Source: Alphaproteobacteria bacterium (lineage in GTDB: Bacteria > Pseudomonadota > Gammaproteobacteria > JAGOUN01). From it: a DNA stretch of 9,164 nt. The number at the start of each line of letters is the position of its first letter. Within the stretch, counting starts at the first letter, position 1. A program made the position numbers and the translations under genes. Below the pieces are notes generated by a model. The model did not search any database and was not told where the DNA came from. It worked only from the letters and a program-made list of their open reading frames with translations. The stretch is taken from positions 1 through 9,164 of the forward strand of contig JAGKWX010000039.1 in assembly GCA_021151585.1 (NCBI GenBank). The letters run 5' to 3'. This document shows positions 1-6,707 of the stretch, piece after piece.

Positions 1-60
1 ATATCATACTGATTTTTATATAAAAAATATTATTCGTAAAAAAACATTTATTTTTTTATT

Positions 61-100
61 CATGTAATAATCATTTTTTATGCTAATGTTAATATTGTGT
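61..100 (+). promoter_or_regulatory. Possible promoter of the GGA-rich small RNA
   Basis: Immediately upstream of the GGA-rich segment there is a -10-like TAATAT at 90-95, which would start transcription near 101-103, just before the first AGGA. No convincing -35 lies 16-18 bases further up. Csr/Rsm RNAs in gammaproteobacteria often depend on a GacA/LetA/UvrY-type activator rather than a strong -35, but I find no clear GacA box (TGTAAG-N6-CTTACA) in the 100 bases available. Positions 1-60 are almost pure A/T, with a perfect 14-bp A/T palindrome at 13-26. The window edge may cut off further control sites. Confidence 0.3.
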
Positions 101-218
101 CAAGGAGTAAGACCAAGGACAATGAAACAAGGATTGTTTCAGGCCAAGGATGGTCAAGCATGGAAGCACATCTCAGCAAGGATGCTGAAGCGGACAGGAG
201 TAGCGTAAGGCTACTCCT
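101..218 (+). ncRNA. CsrB/RsmY/RsmZ-like CsrA-sequestering small RNA (putative)
   Basis: There is no ORF here, but there are eight GGA motifs within about 100 bases: AGGA at 103, 116, 130, 147, 179 and 196, TGGA at 161 and CGGA at 191. Three AGGA copies sit in hairpin loops. GAAACA (124-129) pairs with TGTTTC (135-140) around loop AGGAT. GGCC (142-145) pairs with GGTC (152-155, one G-U) around AAGGAT. TCAGC (173-177) pairs with GCTGA (184-188) around AAGGAT. A final 9-bp hairpin (196-218) carries another AGGA in its 5' arm. AGGA in a loop is the known CsrA/RsmA binding determinant, and RNAs of the RsmY/RsmZ class are about this long. By family analogy it would bind several CsrA dimers and relieve CsrA repression of target mRNAs. 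The ends are approximate, and no U-tract terminator is visible. The main alternative is an untranslated leader bound by CsrA. The RNA-family assignment is inference from motif pattern and pairing. Confidence 0.65.
196..218 (+). other. 9-bp perfect hairpin at the 3' end of the putative small RNA
   Basis: AGGAGTAGC (196-204) and GCTACTCCT (210-218) are perfect inverted repeats around a 5-base loop, GTAAG. The position suits the terminator of the GGA-rich RNA, but neither strand has a run of T after it (the + strand continues CACCGTAATATAG), so it is not a canonical Rho-independent terminator. It may cap or stabilise the 3' end. The following gene-free bases 219-373 show only weak inverted repeats (TTATAG 234-239 with CTATAA 252-257; TGCTTA 298-303 with TAAGCA 334-339). 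I find no clear terminator there for the efflux operon that enters from the right on the minus strand. Confidence 0.5.
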
Positions 219-373
219 CACCGTAATATAGAGTTATAGCAATGCCAAGTTCTATAAGACTAAGAAATATTCGCCTGCTTTTATATCCCCTATTTTCTGC
301 TTAATTTATTATTCTTTGTCGCGGAATTTTCACTAAGCAATCTAGGTTCAATAATAACCATGAAACGTATTAA

Positions 374-3300
374 CTACATCTTCTCTTGCCTTGATTTAAA
401 CAGCAAGTACATTGTCGGAATAACAAATAAAGTTAAAATAGTGCCAAATAGCATGCCGCCAGCGATCGTCCAGCCCATTTGTGCACGCGCAACAGAACCT
501 GCGCCACTTGCAAATATTAAAGGCACAGCCCCCAGTACCATGGCCGCTGTTGTCATTAAAATAGGGCGCAATCTAATCACTGCAGCCTGTTTGATCGACT
601 CGTGAAAACTAAGCTTTGCTTCATGTAAGTGATTAGCAAAAGCCACCATCAATATACCGTGTTTTGAAATCAAACCAACCAATGTGATCAAACCAATTTC
701 TGTATATATATTCAGGGAAGCGCCTACAAGATATAAAGTTACTAAAGCACCTACCAGTGCCAAAGGCACTGTTAACATAACGATAAATGGATCAATAAAG
801 CTTTCAAATTGTGCGCTTAAAACCAAATAAATAAAAACCAAAGAAAAGAAAAAAATAATGACGACAGAATTCCCTGATTCAATAAAGTGGCGTGTATCAC
901 CCGAAAAATCATAGGTGACATGGTCAGGTATTTTTTTTATTCTCAGTGTTTTTACAAACGCATTGATAGCTTCTTCTTGACTAAAATCAGCGGCTAATAC
1001 TAGATTCAACGTAACGGCACGTTGCTGCTGAAAATGATTTAATGAACTAGCACCAACTTGATTACTAATATGAATGAAGGTTGCCAATGGAAGCAACTCT
1101 CCGGTTTCTGTTTTAATGTAAATTTGATTTAATTTATTTGGATTATTACTAAATATGTTTTGTAATTGAGGAATAACATCGTAAGTCTGGCCATTGCGCA
1201 CAAATGACCCTATGGTTGGCTGGCCCAACGCAAGATTTAATGCGTCATTCACATCCGCCATACTTACGCCCATAGAAGATGCCTTATCTCTATCAATATT
1301 AATAACTACTTCGGGGCTATCCAGATTTAGATCTGTATCAACACTTAAAACGCCAGGAATTTTTTCCAATGTATAAGCAAGATTTTTTGTAATATCATAC
1401 AGTTCTTGATAACTACCTGTCGACTTTACAACAAATTGGGTTGAATACATACTATTTGAGCCCGGCAAGCTGCTAGGGTTAAAAAAAGCAAATTTCATCC
1501 CTGGAATATGGCTAGTCATTTGCATAAGCTCTTGTTGCAACATATCAGCTGATTTATTTCGTTGAGCCCAATCAGCTAACTGGAAAATAAGCATAGCGCT
1601 ATTCTCCGAGCCTTGACCATTGATAACTAAAGAATGAATAATTTCAGGTATCTTTTTATTTATTTTCTCTAAAGAATGGGTGTATTTCTCTGTATAGGCA
1701 ATATTTGCACCAGTCGGACCACTAGCTTTACCCATCAATAAGCTCTGATCCTCACTTGGTGCTAATGTACTCGTACTATATAAGGGAATAAAAACAATGA
1801 TACCTAAAATTAAAACGCACATCATAACAACAATAACCATTATTTTATGAGCTAATATTTTTTCAAAAGTCCTTTCGTAAACATGAGTGACTTTATCTAA
1901 ATAATAATTGATCTTATCTTCGAAGGTCGACTTTTGCTTCAATGGACTCATGAATTTGGCGCACATCATCGGTGATAAAGTTAATGCGGTAAAGCCAGAA
2001 ATAATTACCGCCGCTGCTAATGTAAAAGCAAATTCTCGAAATAAAATACTCGTTAATCCTGTCGTAAAACCAATCGGCGCATATACTGCAGCTAGCGTAA
2101 ATGTCATCGCAACCACCACGAATACTATTTCACGAGCACCTTTAATTGCAGCCTGGAATGGCGATAAACCCGACTCAATATGCCGATGAATGTTTTCTAA
2201 AACAACAATGGCGTCATCAACAACCATGCCAATAGCAAAAACAAAAGCTAATAATGTCAAAATATTGATACTAAAACCCATCGCAAACATTAATGCAAAA
2301 GTGCTAATTAATGACAAAGGAATAGTAATAATCGGTATCATAACCGCTCTCAATGAACCCAAAAAAATATATATGACGGCAAACACAAAAATTGCCGATT
2401 CAATAATGGTATTTATGACTTCATGTATCGATAGCTTTATATACACAGAGTTATCGCGAGCATATATCATTCGCATATCCTGCGGCATTTGTTTTGCTAA
2501 AGTAGCTAATACATTTTTGGCATCAACCGTGACATTCAAAGGATTTGCGCTCGATTTGATAGTGATGCCAAGCCCAACACCTACTTTCCCATCGATACGT
2601 AAACTTTTAGTATACGATTCAGCGCCTAACTCTACAGTTGCAATATCAGCTAAACGTACTAATTGCACACCTTGGTGTTTGATGACTAATTGACGAAACT
2701 CTTCCGGTGTCTGTATATCCGTTTTAGCACTAATAGACAATACTTGCTCATTACGTCTGACAGATCCTGGCTGTGCTTGAATATTATTATTTCTTAACGC
2801 ATCTTCAACATCACTCGCTGAAATACCTAAAGCAGCCATCTTAAGAGGATTTAACCATAAACGCATAGCATAAGTACTATTTCCCATAATATCTACAGAA
2901 CCAACACCGGATACTGTTACTAACTGTGGCACAACGACCCGATTTAAATAATCCGTAATTTCCGGAGCACTACGCTGTTCACTAGTAAATGTAATAACCA
3001 GCGCTGGTGTTGCATCAGGATCCATTTTCTTAACAATCGGGCTATCGACATCGTCAGGCAAGTTTTTGATTACCGAGGCAAGATCACTATTTATATCTTC
3101 TAATGCTGTATTAACATCTGCATTTAATTTCAAATAAATAACCACCTGACTTTTACCAGGAGAGCTAGTCGATTTAATATAATCAATATTGTCGACACCG
3201 GAAATCGCATTTTCAATTTTAGTCGTAATAAAACTTTCAACTGTTTCGGCACTTGCACCTGAATAACTAGTCGAGACAGAAATAGCGTTTGCTGACATTG

Positions 3301-3418
3301 CTGGATATTCACGAATAGTAAGACGATTAAAAGAAATCAAACCTATAACCAATAATAACAAGCTTAAGGCAGTCGCAAACACAGGGCGCTGAATGAAAAA
3401 ATCAGTAAAGAGTTTCAT
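374..3418 (-). CDS. RND-family efflux pump, inner-membrane permease (HAE-1 type)
   Basis: The product is a proton-driven inner-membrane transporter that, with an adaptor and an outer-membrane channel, exports drugs, solvents, dyes or similar compounds from the periplasm or membrane. At 1014 residues it has the full length usual for AcrB/MexB/MdtB relatives. TM1 lies at about 13-30 and is followed by a large periplasmic loop to about 335. A helix bundle follows at 335-490, then TM7 (525-545), a second large periplasmic loop to about 850, and the last helix bundle to 1008. The proton-relay residues are present: paired Asp401-Asp402 in the TM4 motif GMVVDDAIVVLEN, and Lys919 in the TM10 motif GLISKHGILM. 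The FESFIDPF and RLRPILMTT motifs are also typical. Its ATG overlaps the adaptor's stop codon as ATGA and has a GAGGA ribosome binding site, so the two are translationally coupled. The gene appears intact. The substrate cannot be told from sequence, and heavy-metal (CzcA) type is less likely. Confidence 0.95.
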   Translation of the reverse strand: MKLFTDFFIQRPVFATALSLLLLVIGLISFNRLTIREYPAMSANAISVSTSYSGASAETVESFITTKIENAISGVDNIDYIKSTSSPGKSQVVIYLKLNADVNTALEDINSDLASVIKNLPDDVDSPIVKKMDPDATPALVITFTSEQRSAPEITDYLNRVVVPQLVTVSGVGSVDIMGNSTYAMRLWLNPLKMAALGISASDVEDALRNNNIQAQPGSVRRNEQVLSISAKTDIQTPEEFRQLVIKHQGVQLVRLADIATVELGAESYTKSLRIDGKVGVGLGITIKSSANPLNVTVDAKNVLATLAKQMPQDMRMIYARDNSVYIKLSIHEVINTIIESAIFVFAVIYIFLGSLRAVMIPIITIPLSLISTFALMFAMGFSINILTLLAFVFAIGMVVDDAIVVLENIHRHIESGLSPFQAAIKGAREIVFVVVAMTFTLAAVYAPIGFTTGLTSILFREFAFTLAAAVIISGFTALTLSPMMCAKFMSPLKQKSTFEDKINYYLDKVTHVYERTFEKILAHKIMVIVVMMCVLILGIIVFIPLYSTSTLAPSEDQSLLMGKASGPTGANIAYTEKYTHSLEKINKKIPEIIHSLVINGQGSENSAMLIFQLADWAQRNKSADMLQQELMQMTSHIPGMKFAFFNPSSLPGSNSMYSTQFVVKSTGSYQELYDITKNLAYTLEKIPGVLSVDTDLNLDSPEVVINIDRDKASSMGVSMADVNDALNLALGQPTIGSFVRNGQTYDVIPQLQNIFSNNPNKLNQIYIKTETGELLPLATFIHISNQVGASSLNHFQQQRAVTLNLVLAADFSQEEAINAFVKTLRIKKIPDHVTYDFSGDTRHFIESGNSVVIIFFFSLVFIYLVLSAQFESFIDPFIVMLTVPLALVGALVTLYLVGASLNIYTEIGLITLVGLISKHGILMVAFANHLHEAKLSFHESIKQAAVIRLRPILMTTAAMVLGAVPLIFASGAGSVARAQMGWTIAGGMLFGTILTLFVIPTMYLLFKSRQEKM

Positions 3419-4482
3419 GTATTATCCTCATCCGGATCGACAACAACTTGTATTTCGCTACTATCTTGTAGCTTATTAGTTCCTGCGCTAACAACAATAT
3501 CGCCCTCTTTTAAGCCTTCTATGACTTGAATAGCTTGTTCAATTTGCGCGCCTAGTTTAACACGCCGCTGATGAACAATATTGCCTTCAACTAAATAGAC
3601 ATATGCGCCTTTAGCATCGTACATAACCGCCATTTGTGGAATACTAATCGTATTACTTGCTAGAGCGGTATCAATGGATAAAGTCACATAACCACCTGGC
3701 AATAAACTTTGTTGGGGATTTGGGATTGAAGCACGAACTTGAAGCATACCAGTATTATTATCTATCACTGTCTCATAATTTATAATTTTACCCTTAATCC
3801 TTTCTGTAGCGGTATCTGCTTTAGCATCAACAGAAGCCCCTACTTTAATATCTGGAAAATTTTTTTGAGGCACATAAAAATCAACAAACATAGGATCAAG
3901 GTTTTGCAAACTAACAATCTCGCTTCCTGCTTGCAAATAATCACCTATATTAACTTTACTAATCCCGACTCTACCAGAAAAGGCAGCACGGGTAATCGTC
4001 AAATCATACGCAGCTTGTGCTTCTTGTACTGCCGCCTCCCCTGCATCCATGGCCGCTTTTGCTTGATCTACAGCAGCTAAAGATATCGCACCTAATTTTT
4101 TTAACTCTACATCACGTTGATACATAGATTTATTTAATATTTCCGTTGCAATCGCGGCTTTTAATGCAGCCTTTTGTTGCGAATTATTTAATTCAATTAA
4201 TATATCGCCCTGCCTGACATTTTGACCAGCTGTAAAGTTAATCAACTTTATCTCGCCATCGGTTTGCGCTTTTAAAATTGCGCCTTGATTAGCCTGCAGG
4301 ATTCCAACAGCCTGAATAGTTGGCTGATATTTTTTTTCTACGATTTTAAATGCACTAACTGTCGGCTTAGATTTTGGATGTGGTGATTTCTTTTTGATCA
4401 AATGAACACATGTATAAACAAAAATGACCGCCGTCATCAATGTTATAATGCCGATCCACTTTTTTTTAGAAATTTTTATCAT
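3415..4482 (-). CDS. Periplasmic adaptor (membrane fusion protein) of the RND efflux system
   Basis: The product bridges the RND pump and an outer-membrane channel. From the chosen start it has 355 residues: a basic N-terminus (MIKISKKKW), one membrane anchor at about 10-29, and the HlyD/AcrA-type adaptor fold. The fold comprises a first lipoyl half-motif (about 64-98, with TAGQNVRQGDILIEL), an alanine-rich alpha-helical hairpin (about 100-163), a second lipoyl half (about 164-195, GDYLQAGSEIVSLQ), a beta-barrel, and a membrane-proximal domain ending in an acidic tail (DPDEDNT). There is no lipobox cysteine, so it is anchored by a helix rather than a lipid. The frame stays open to an ATG at 4548, giving 377 residues. 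I prefer 4482 because GGGA precedes it at fitting distance, neither the ATG at 4548 nor the one at 4491 has a visible ribosome binding site, and the shorter form has the normal family N-terminus. It overlaps the pump gene by four bases. No outer-membrane channel gene accompanies the pair. Confidence 0.92.
   Translation of the reverse strand: MIKISKKKWIGIITLMTAVIFVYTCVHLIKKKSPHPKSKPTVSAFKIVEKKYQPTIQAVGILQANQGAILKAQTDGEIKLINFTAGQNVRQGDILIELNNSQQKAALKAAIATEILNKSMYQRDVELKKLGAISLAAVDQAKAAMDAGEAAVQEAQAAYDLTITRAAFSGRVGISKVNIGDYLQAGSEIVSLQNLDPMFVDFYVPQKNFPDIKVGASVDAKADTATERIKGKIINYETVIDNNTGMLQVRASIPNPQQSLLPGGYVTLSIDTALASNTISIPQMAVMYDAKGAYVYLVEGNIVHQRRVKLGAQIEQAIQVIEGLKEGDIVVSAGTNKLQDSSEIQVVVDPDEDNT
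3425..3429 (-). promoter_or_regulatory. Ribosome binding site of the RND pump inside the adaptor gene
   Basis: GAGGA on the minus strand lies 6 bases before the pump's ATG and within the last codons of the adaptor gene. The pump start and adaptor stop share ATGA (3418-3415). This arrangement fixes the pump start codon and supports coupled, roughly stoichiometric synthesis of the two subunits. Confidence 0.75.
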
Positions 4483-4507
4483 TTTTCCCATTAAACTAGT
4501 TGATAAA

Positions 4508-4602
4508 TGCTCTAAAAATAATAACAGTAAATTACCGTCAATAACCATTATTTATAGCAATTTTTTAATGGGATTGTTGTCATAATTAGCCAAAGTATTA
4601 TA
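4508..4602 (-). promoter_or_regulatory. Candidate promoters for the adaptor-pump operon
   Basis: A perfect -10 hexamer, TATAAT, lies on the minus strand at 4602-4597 just after the dihydrouridine synthase stop codon, but its -35 region is poor. A second candidate has -35 TTGACG at 4541-4536 with a weak -10 (TATTTT, 4520-4515; spacer only 15). Next to that -35 is a palindrome, GTAAATTAC (4527-4535), which could be an operator. Use of the second promoter would place the RNA start downstream of the ATG at 4548 and so favour translation from 4482. There is no obvious terminator between the synthase gene and the efflux pair, so read-through is also possible. Confidence 0.3.
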
Positions 4603-4616
4603 AAATCATTATCGCA

Positions 4617-5558
4617 TTAATTTATAAAAAATTTTTTGACTATAAATTCAAACTCTTGATATTGGCTTACCGCTGTTATTTGCTTAAAATATTCTGGGGA
4701 TTGAATATGAGATCTTGCGTAATATTTACCAAGTTTACGAGCTTGCAGTATAGCATTACTTTCACCTTCCAGATCAATCAAACCACGAACATGCTCTAAA
4801 AAAATGTCGCCTATTGTTTGTAAATCTGGAGAAGAATACACCATACCCTGTAATTCTTGATAAATCTTTTCAAATATCCACGGCTGGCCAACACTGGCTC
4901 GGGCAATCATAATGGCATCACACCCTGTTTCGGCAAACATTTTTTTTGCTGAAATAGCATCTTCCACATCGCCATTACCAATTACAGGGATTTTAATGGT
5001 GTCTTTAATTATGGCAATATCATGATAAATGACTGGAGTATCATAATCCTGAGACCAGTGACGCCCATGTACTGTCAACACATCAGCACCAGCTTCTTCT
5101 ATTGCCATAGCAACTTCTTGGTTATAATGATCTCCACTATCGCTATCAACGCGAATTTTAACAAAAAGTGGCACATGAATCGCTTGGCGCATGGCAGAAA
5201 CAACTTTGTAGAGATGCGTGCTATTTTCCAACAATCTGGAACCAAAGTTTTTCTTGCGAATTTTCGGCTGAGGACAGCCACAATTTAAATCAACAAAATC
5301 CGCCCCCCATTCGACAACACGTTGTGCTGCTATGGCTAATACTTCAGGGTTGTCCCCCGCAAGTTGAGCACATAGCCGACCTTCTTCAGGTGATTTGTAA
5401 CGATAGCGCTTCTCTTGATCTAATGACGCACAAATGTTTAAAGAAGATAACATTTCCGTACAGCAAAAATCCGGTCCACCCCAACGATGAGCTAAGACTC
5501 TAAAGGGCGCACAACTGTAACCAGCCAATGGTGCTTGTATCAGTTTTTTTGTAAACAT
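4617..5558 (-). CDS. tRNA-dihydrouridine synthase, DusB-like
   Basis: This cytoplasmic FMN enzyme reduces specific uridines in tRNA to dihydrouridine using NADPH. Its 313 residues are close to the usual family length. The N-terminal TIM barrel begins LIQAPLAGYSCAPFR (6-20), the flavin-binding start. The catalytic cysteine is Cys95 in LNCGCPQPK (91-99), the family's N-x-GCP motif. FMN and substrate residues follow in FVKIRVD (132-138), TVHGR (162-166), GNGDV (194-198) and ARASVGQPWIF (219-229), matching the DusB-type RA-x-G-x-PWIF signature. The C-terminal part (about 245-313) is the small helical tRNA-binding domain. The overall pattern is nearest DusB, but DusA/B/C membership needs a tree, so no symbol is given. 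The start follows the preceding gene's stop by 5 bases, with a weak TAGG ribosome binding site inside that gene, which indicates an operon. In many relatives dusB sits next to fis; here it does not. Confidence 0.92.
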   Translation of the reverse strand: MFTKKLIQAPLAGYSCAPFRVLAHRWGGPDFCCTEMLSSLNICASLDQEKRYRYKSPEEGRLCAQLAGDNPEVLAIAAQRVVEWGADFVDLNCGCPQPKIRKKNFGSRLLENSTHLYKVVSAMRQAIHVPLFVKIRVDSDSGDHYNQEVAMAIEEAGADVLTVHGRHWSQDYDTPVIYHDIAIIKDTIKIPVIGNGDVEDAISAKKMFAETGCDAIMIARASVGQPWIFEKIYQELQGMVYSSPDLQTIGDIFLEHVRGLIDLEGESNAILQARKLGKYYARSHIQSPEYFKQITAVSQYQEFEFIVKKFFIN

Positions 5559-5563
5559 AAGTA

Positions 5564-6298
5564 CTAGCCTATTGAAAATTCAATCCACAATGCGGCATGG
5601 TCCGACACCTCTTCTGGCAGCACCTTAAAATCATGAACGATCACGCTATCAGAAACCAATACATAATCAGCAAATCGCTCCGTTTTAGGATAAAAACTTG
5701 TTCTAGTTGATTCAATACCATAATCTTTAATTAAATTTCGCATATCCTTTTCGATAATTCTCAAGCTTTCCGTGTCTGGACGCAAGTTGAAATCACCACA
5801 TAGAAGTTTAGGCACACTATACGAATCCAAAAACTTTTTCACAGAAATAGATTGCTGTATGCGATCGTCACTATCATTTTTCCCACAGCCATTCCACAAG
5901 AAATGTGTGTTCATTATTAGGTACTTTTTTCCTTGGTCTTGACACTCTATAAACTGTAAATTACGGCGGTGCATAGGGCCTGTACCAGAGTAATCAGGAT
6001 TATCATAAATAATGACTTCTCCCTCAGTCACGAGATCAATGTCATTTTTTACAAATATTGCTATGCCATAAACATTTTGTACAACCGGTCTGAAATAAAA
6101 CTGATGTTGCGGCAAGTATTCAGCTATTTGATCCAAAATATCTAAACATATTACACGATCGTCATCTGAAGTTTTATGTGGCGCACGATGGTAAACTTCT
6201 TGCAGACAAATAAAGTCTACATGTTGATATTTTTTAATAAATTCTAAGAGATCGGCTTTGACATGACCACCCCAAATATTTAACGTAATAAGTTGCAT
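5564..6298 (-). CDS. Endonuclease/exonuclease/phosphatase-family hydrolase
   Basis: A 244-residue protein of the EEP (DNase I/exonuclease III-like) metal-dependent phosphodiesterase superfamily. The catalytic set is complete: Asn7 (TLNIWGG), Glu34 (CLQEVY), His132 (NTHFLW), Asp169 and Asn171 (CGDFNLRPD), Asp211 (ADYVLVSD) and the terminal Asp233-His234 (VSDHAALWIEF). There is no signal peptide or membrane segment, so it is predicted to be cytoplasmic. The superfamily includes DNA-repair nucleases, RNA deadenylases, phosphoinositide phosphatases and sphingomyelinases, and sequence alone does not tell the substrate. It has no extra domains. The start is supported by AGGA (6308-6305) 6 bases before the ATG. 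It is first in a minus-strand pair with the dihydrouridine synthase 5 bases downstream, and transcription must start in the divergent region shared with the response regulator. Confidence 0.85.
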   Translation of the reverse strand: MQLITLNIWGGHVKADLLEFIKKYQHVDFICLQEVYHRAPHKTSDDDRVICLDILDQIAEYLPQHQFYFRPVVQNVYGIAIFVKNDIDLVTEGEVIIYDNPDYSGTGPMHRRNLQFIECQDQGKKYLIMNTHFLWNGCGKNDSDDRIQQSISVKKFLDSYSVPKLLCGDFNLRPDTESLRIIEKDMRNLIKDYGIESTRTSFYPKTERFADYVLVSDSVIVHDFKVLPEEVSDHAALWIEFSIG

Positions 6299-6509
6299 TT
6301 TTTTTCCTAACTATTTTACTTAATTGATGTATTTCGCAAGCAAAACGTAATCTATGCACTGATCCCTACGCAAAAGTTTTCAGCCCGAGGCTAAAGAATA
6401 AACAGAGCTAATACAATATATAAAATTAAATAATATCATAAAAAAAGGCATGAATCTTGGCACAACCCAGCATAATGAGTACTCTTTATACAAAATAACG
6501 CATATGTAT

Positions 6510-6538
6510 ACTTTGTTAGAATAGATAACGAACAAAGT
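6510..6538. repeat. 8-bp perfect inverted repeat
   Basis: ACTTTGTT (6510-6517) and AACAAAGT (6531-6538) are perfect inverted repeats around a 13-base spacer. The arms are A/T-rich and no T-run follows, so a terminator is unlikely. Half-sites about two helical turns apart could be a protein-binding site, but no regulator is assigned. Confidence 0.45.
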
Positions 6539-6557
6539 TTATCGGAAAAGCCATAGG

Positions 6558-6588
6558 GTAACATGCCTGGTCAATTTCATCATGTTAC
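6558..6588. repeat. 8-bp perfect inverted repeat
   Basis: GTAACATG (6558-6565) and CATGTTAC (6581-6588) are perfect inverted repeats around a 15-base spacer. It lies about 120 bases upstream of the response-regulator start, so it could be an operator or an RNA hairpin in a long leader. It does not match the CpxR consensus (GTAAA-N5-GTAAA). Confidence 0.45.
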
Positions 6589-6590
6589 TT

Positions 6591-6616
6591 ATCTGACAAA
6601 AAAAAGATTATCAGAT
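6591..6616. repeat. 6-bp inverted repeat around an A-rich loop
   Basis: ATCTGA (6591-6596) and TCAGAT (6611-6616) flank a spacer containing a run of eight or more A. It begins only two bases after the preceding inverted repeat. A repeat of this size can arise by chance in A/T-rich DNA, so its value lies mainly in its position in the cluster. Confidence 0.3.
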
Positions 6617-6641
6617 TGTAGACGTGCACTTGTTACATAAC

Positions 6642-6649
6642 CTGTACAG
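6642..6649. repeat. Palindrome CTGTACAG, possible operator
   Basis: CTGTACAG is a perfect 8-bp palindrome about 60 bases before the response-regulator ATG and upstream of its candidate -10. The position suits an activator or repressor site. It is not a LexA box, which needs CTGT and ACAG separated by eight bases. Confidence 0.3.
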
Positions 6650-6692
6650 TAGCTTTCAAGTAGGTTTTTAAGGATAATAGTGCTAATAGAGT

Positions 6693-6698
6693 TACAAT
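6693..6698 (+). promoter_or_regulatory. Candidate -10 of the response-regulator operon
   Basis: TACAAT matches the sigma-70 -10 consensus at five of six positions and ends 9 bases before the ATG, which would give an almost leaderless mRNA. No good -35 is found at 16-18 bases, so a promoter here would probably need an activator. A different promoter further up in the 409-bp region is equally possible. Confidence 0.3.
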
Positions 6699-6707
6699 GT
6701 TGCCGTT

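Larger units (their letters stand above)
6299..6707. other. Divergent intergenic region, 409 bp, rich in inverted repeats
   Basis: This gene-free stretch separates the minus-strand hydrolase from the + strand two-component genes and must hold promoters for both. I see three successive inverted repeats (6510-6538, 6558-6588, 6591-6616) and an 8-bp palindrome (6642-6649), listed separately. A TAAAAT hexamer on the minus strand just upstream of the AGGA of the hydrolase is a possible -10 for that gene, with only a poorly spaced -35. The longest small ORF noticed (ATG at 6450, 24 codons) has no convincing ribosome binding site. No tRNA-like or CsrA-type pattern was found here. Confidence 0.6.

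Noticed and set aside
344..358. GGTTCAA-like stretch resembling a tRNA T-loop
   Set aside because: It is only a 4-bp stem with no acceptor, D or anticodon arms around it.
360..605. 81-codon + strand open frame over the 3' end of the pump gene
   Set aside because: It is antisense to the conserved C-terminal helices of the pump, has no good ribosome binding site and encodes no recognisable domain.
2190..2693. 167-codon open frame on the + strand inside the RND pump gene
   Set aside because: It lies fully antisense to a strongly conserved coding region with intact motifs, and its product resembles no protein family. It is a shadow frame.
5168..5503. 111-codon + strand open frame inside the dihydrouridine synthase gene
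   Set aside because: It is antisense to the catalytic region containing the N-x-GCP motif, and its composition looks random.
6450..6524. 24-codon ORF in the divergent intergenic region
   Set aside because: It has only a weak AAGG three bases before the ATG, no recognisable sequence, and crosses one of the inverted repeats. Chance is the simplest explanation.
6558..6588. GTAACATG repeats as a CpxR autoregulation site
   Set aside because: CpxR sites are direct repeats of GTAAA with about five bases between them. These are inverted and do not match.
6642..6649. CTGTACAG as a LexA (SOS) box
   Set aside because: The LexA box is CTGT-N8-ACAG. Here the half-sites touch, so the spacing is wrong.
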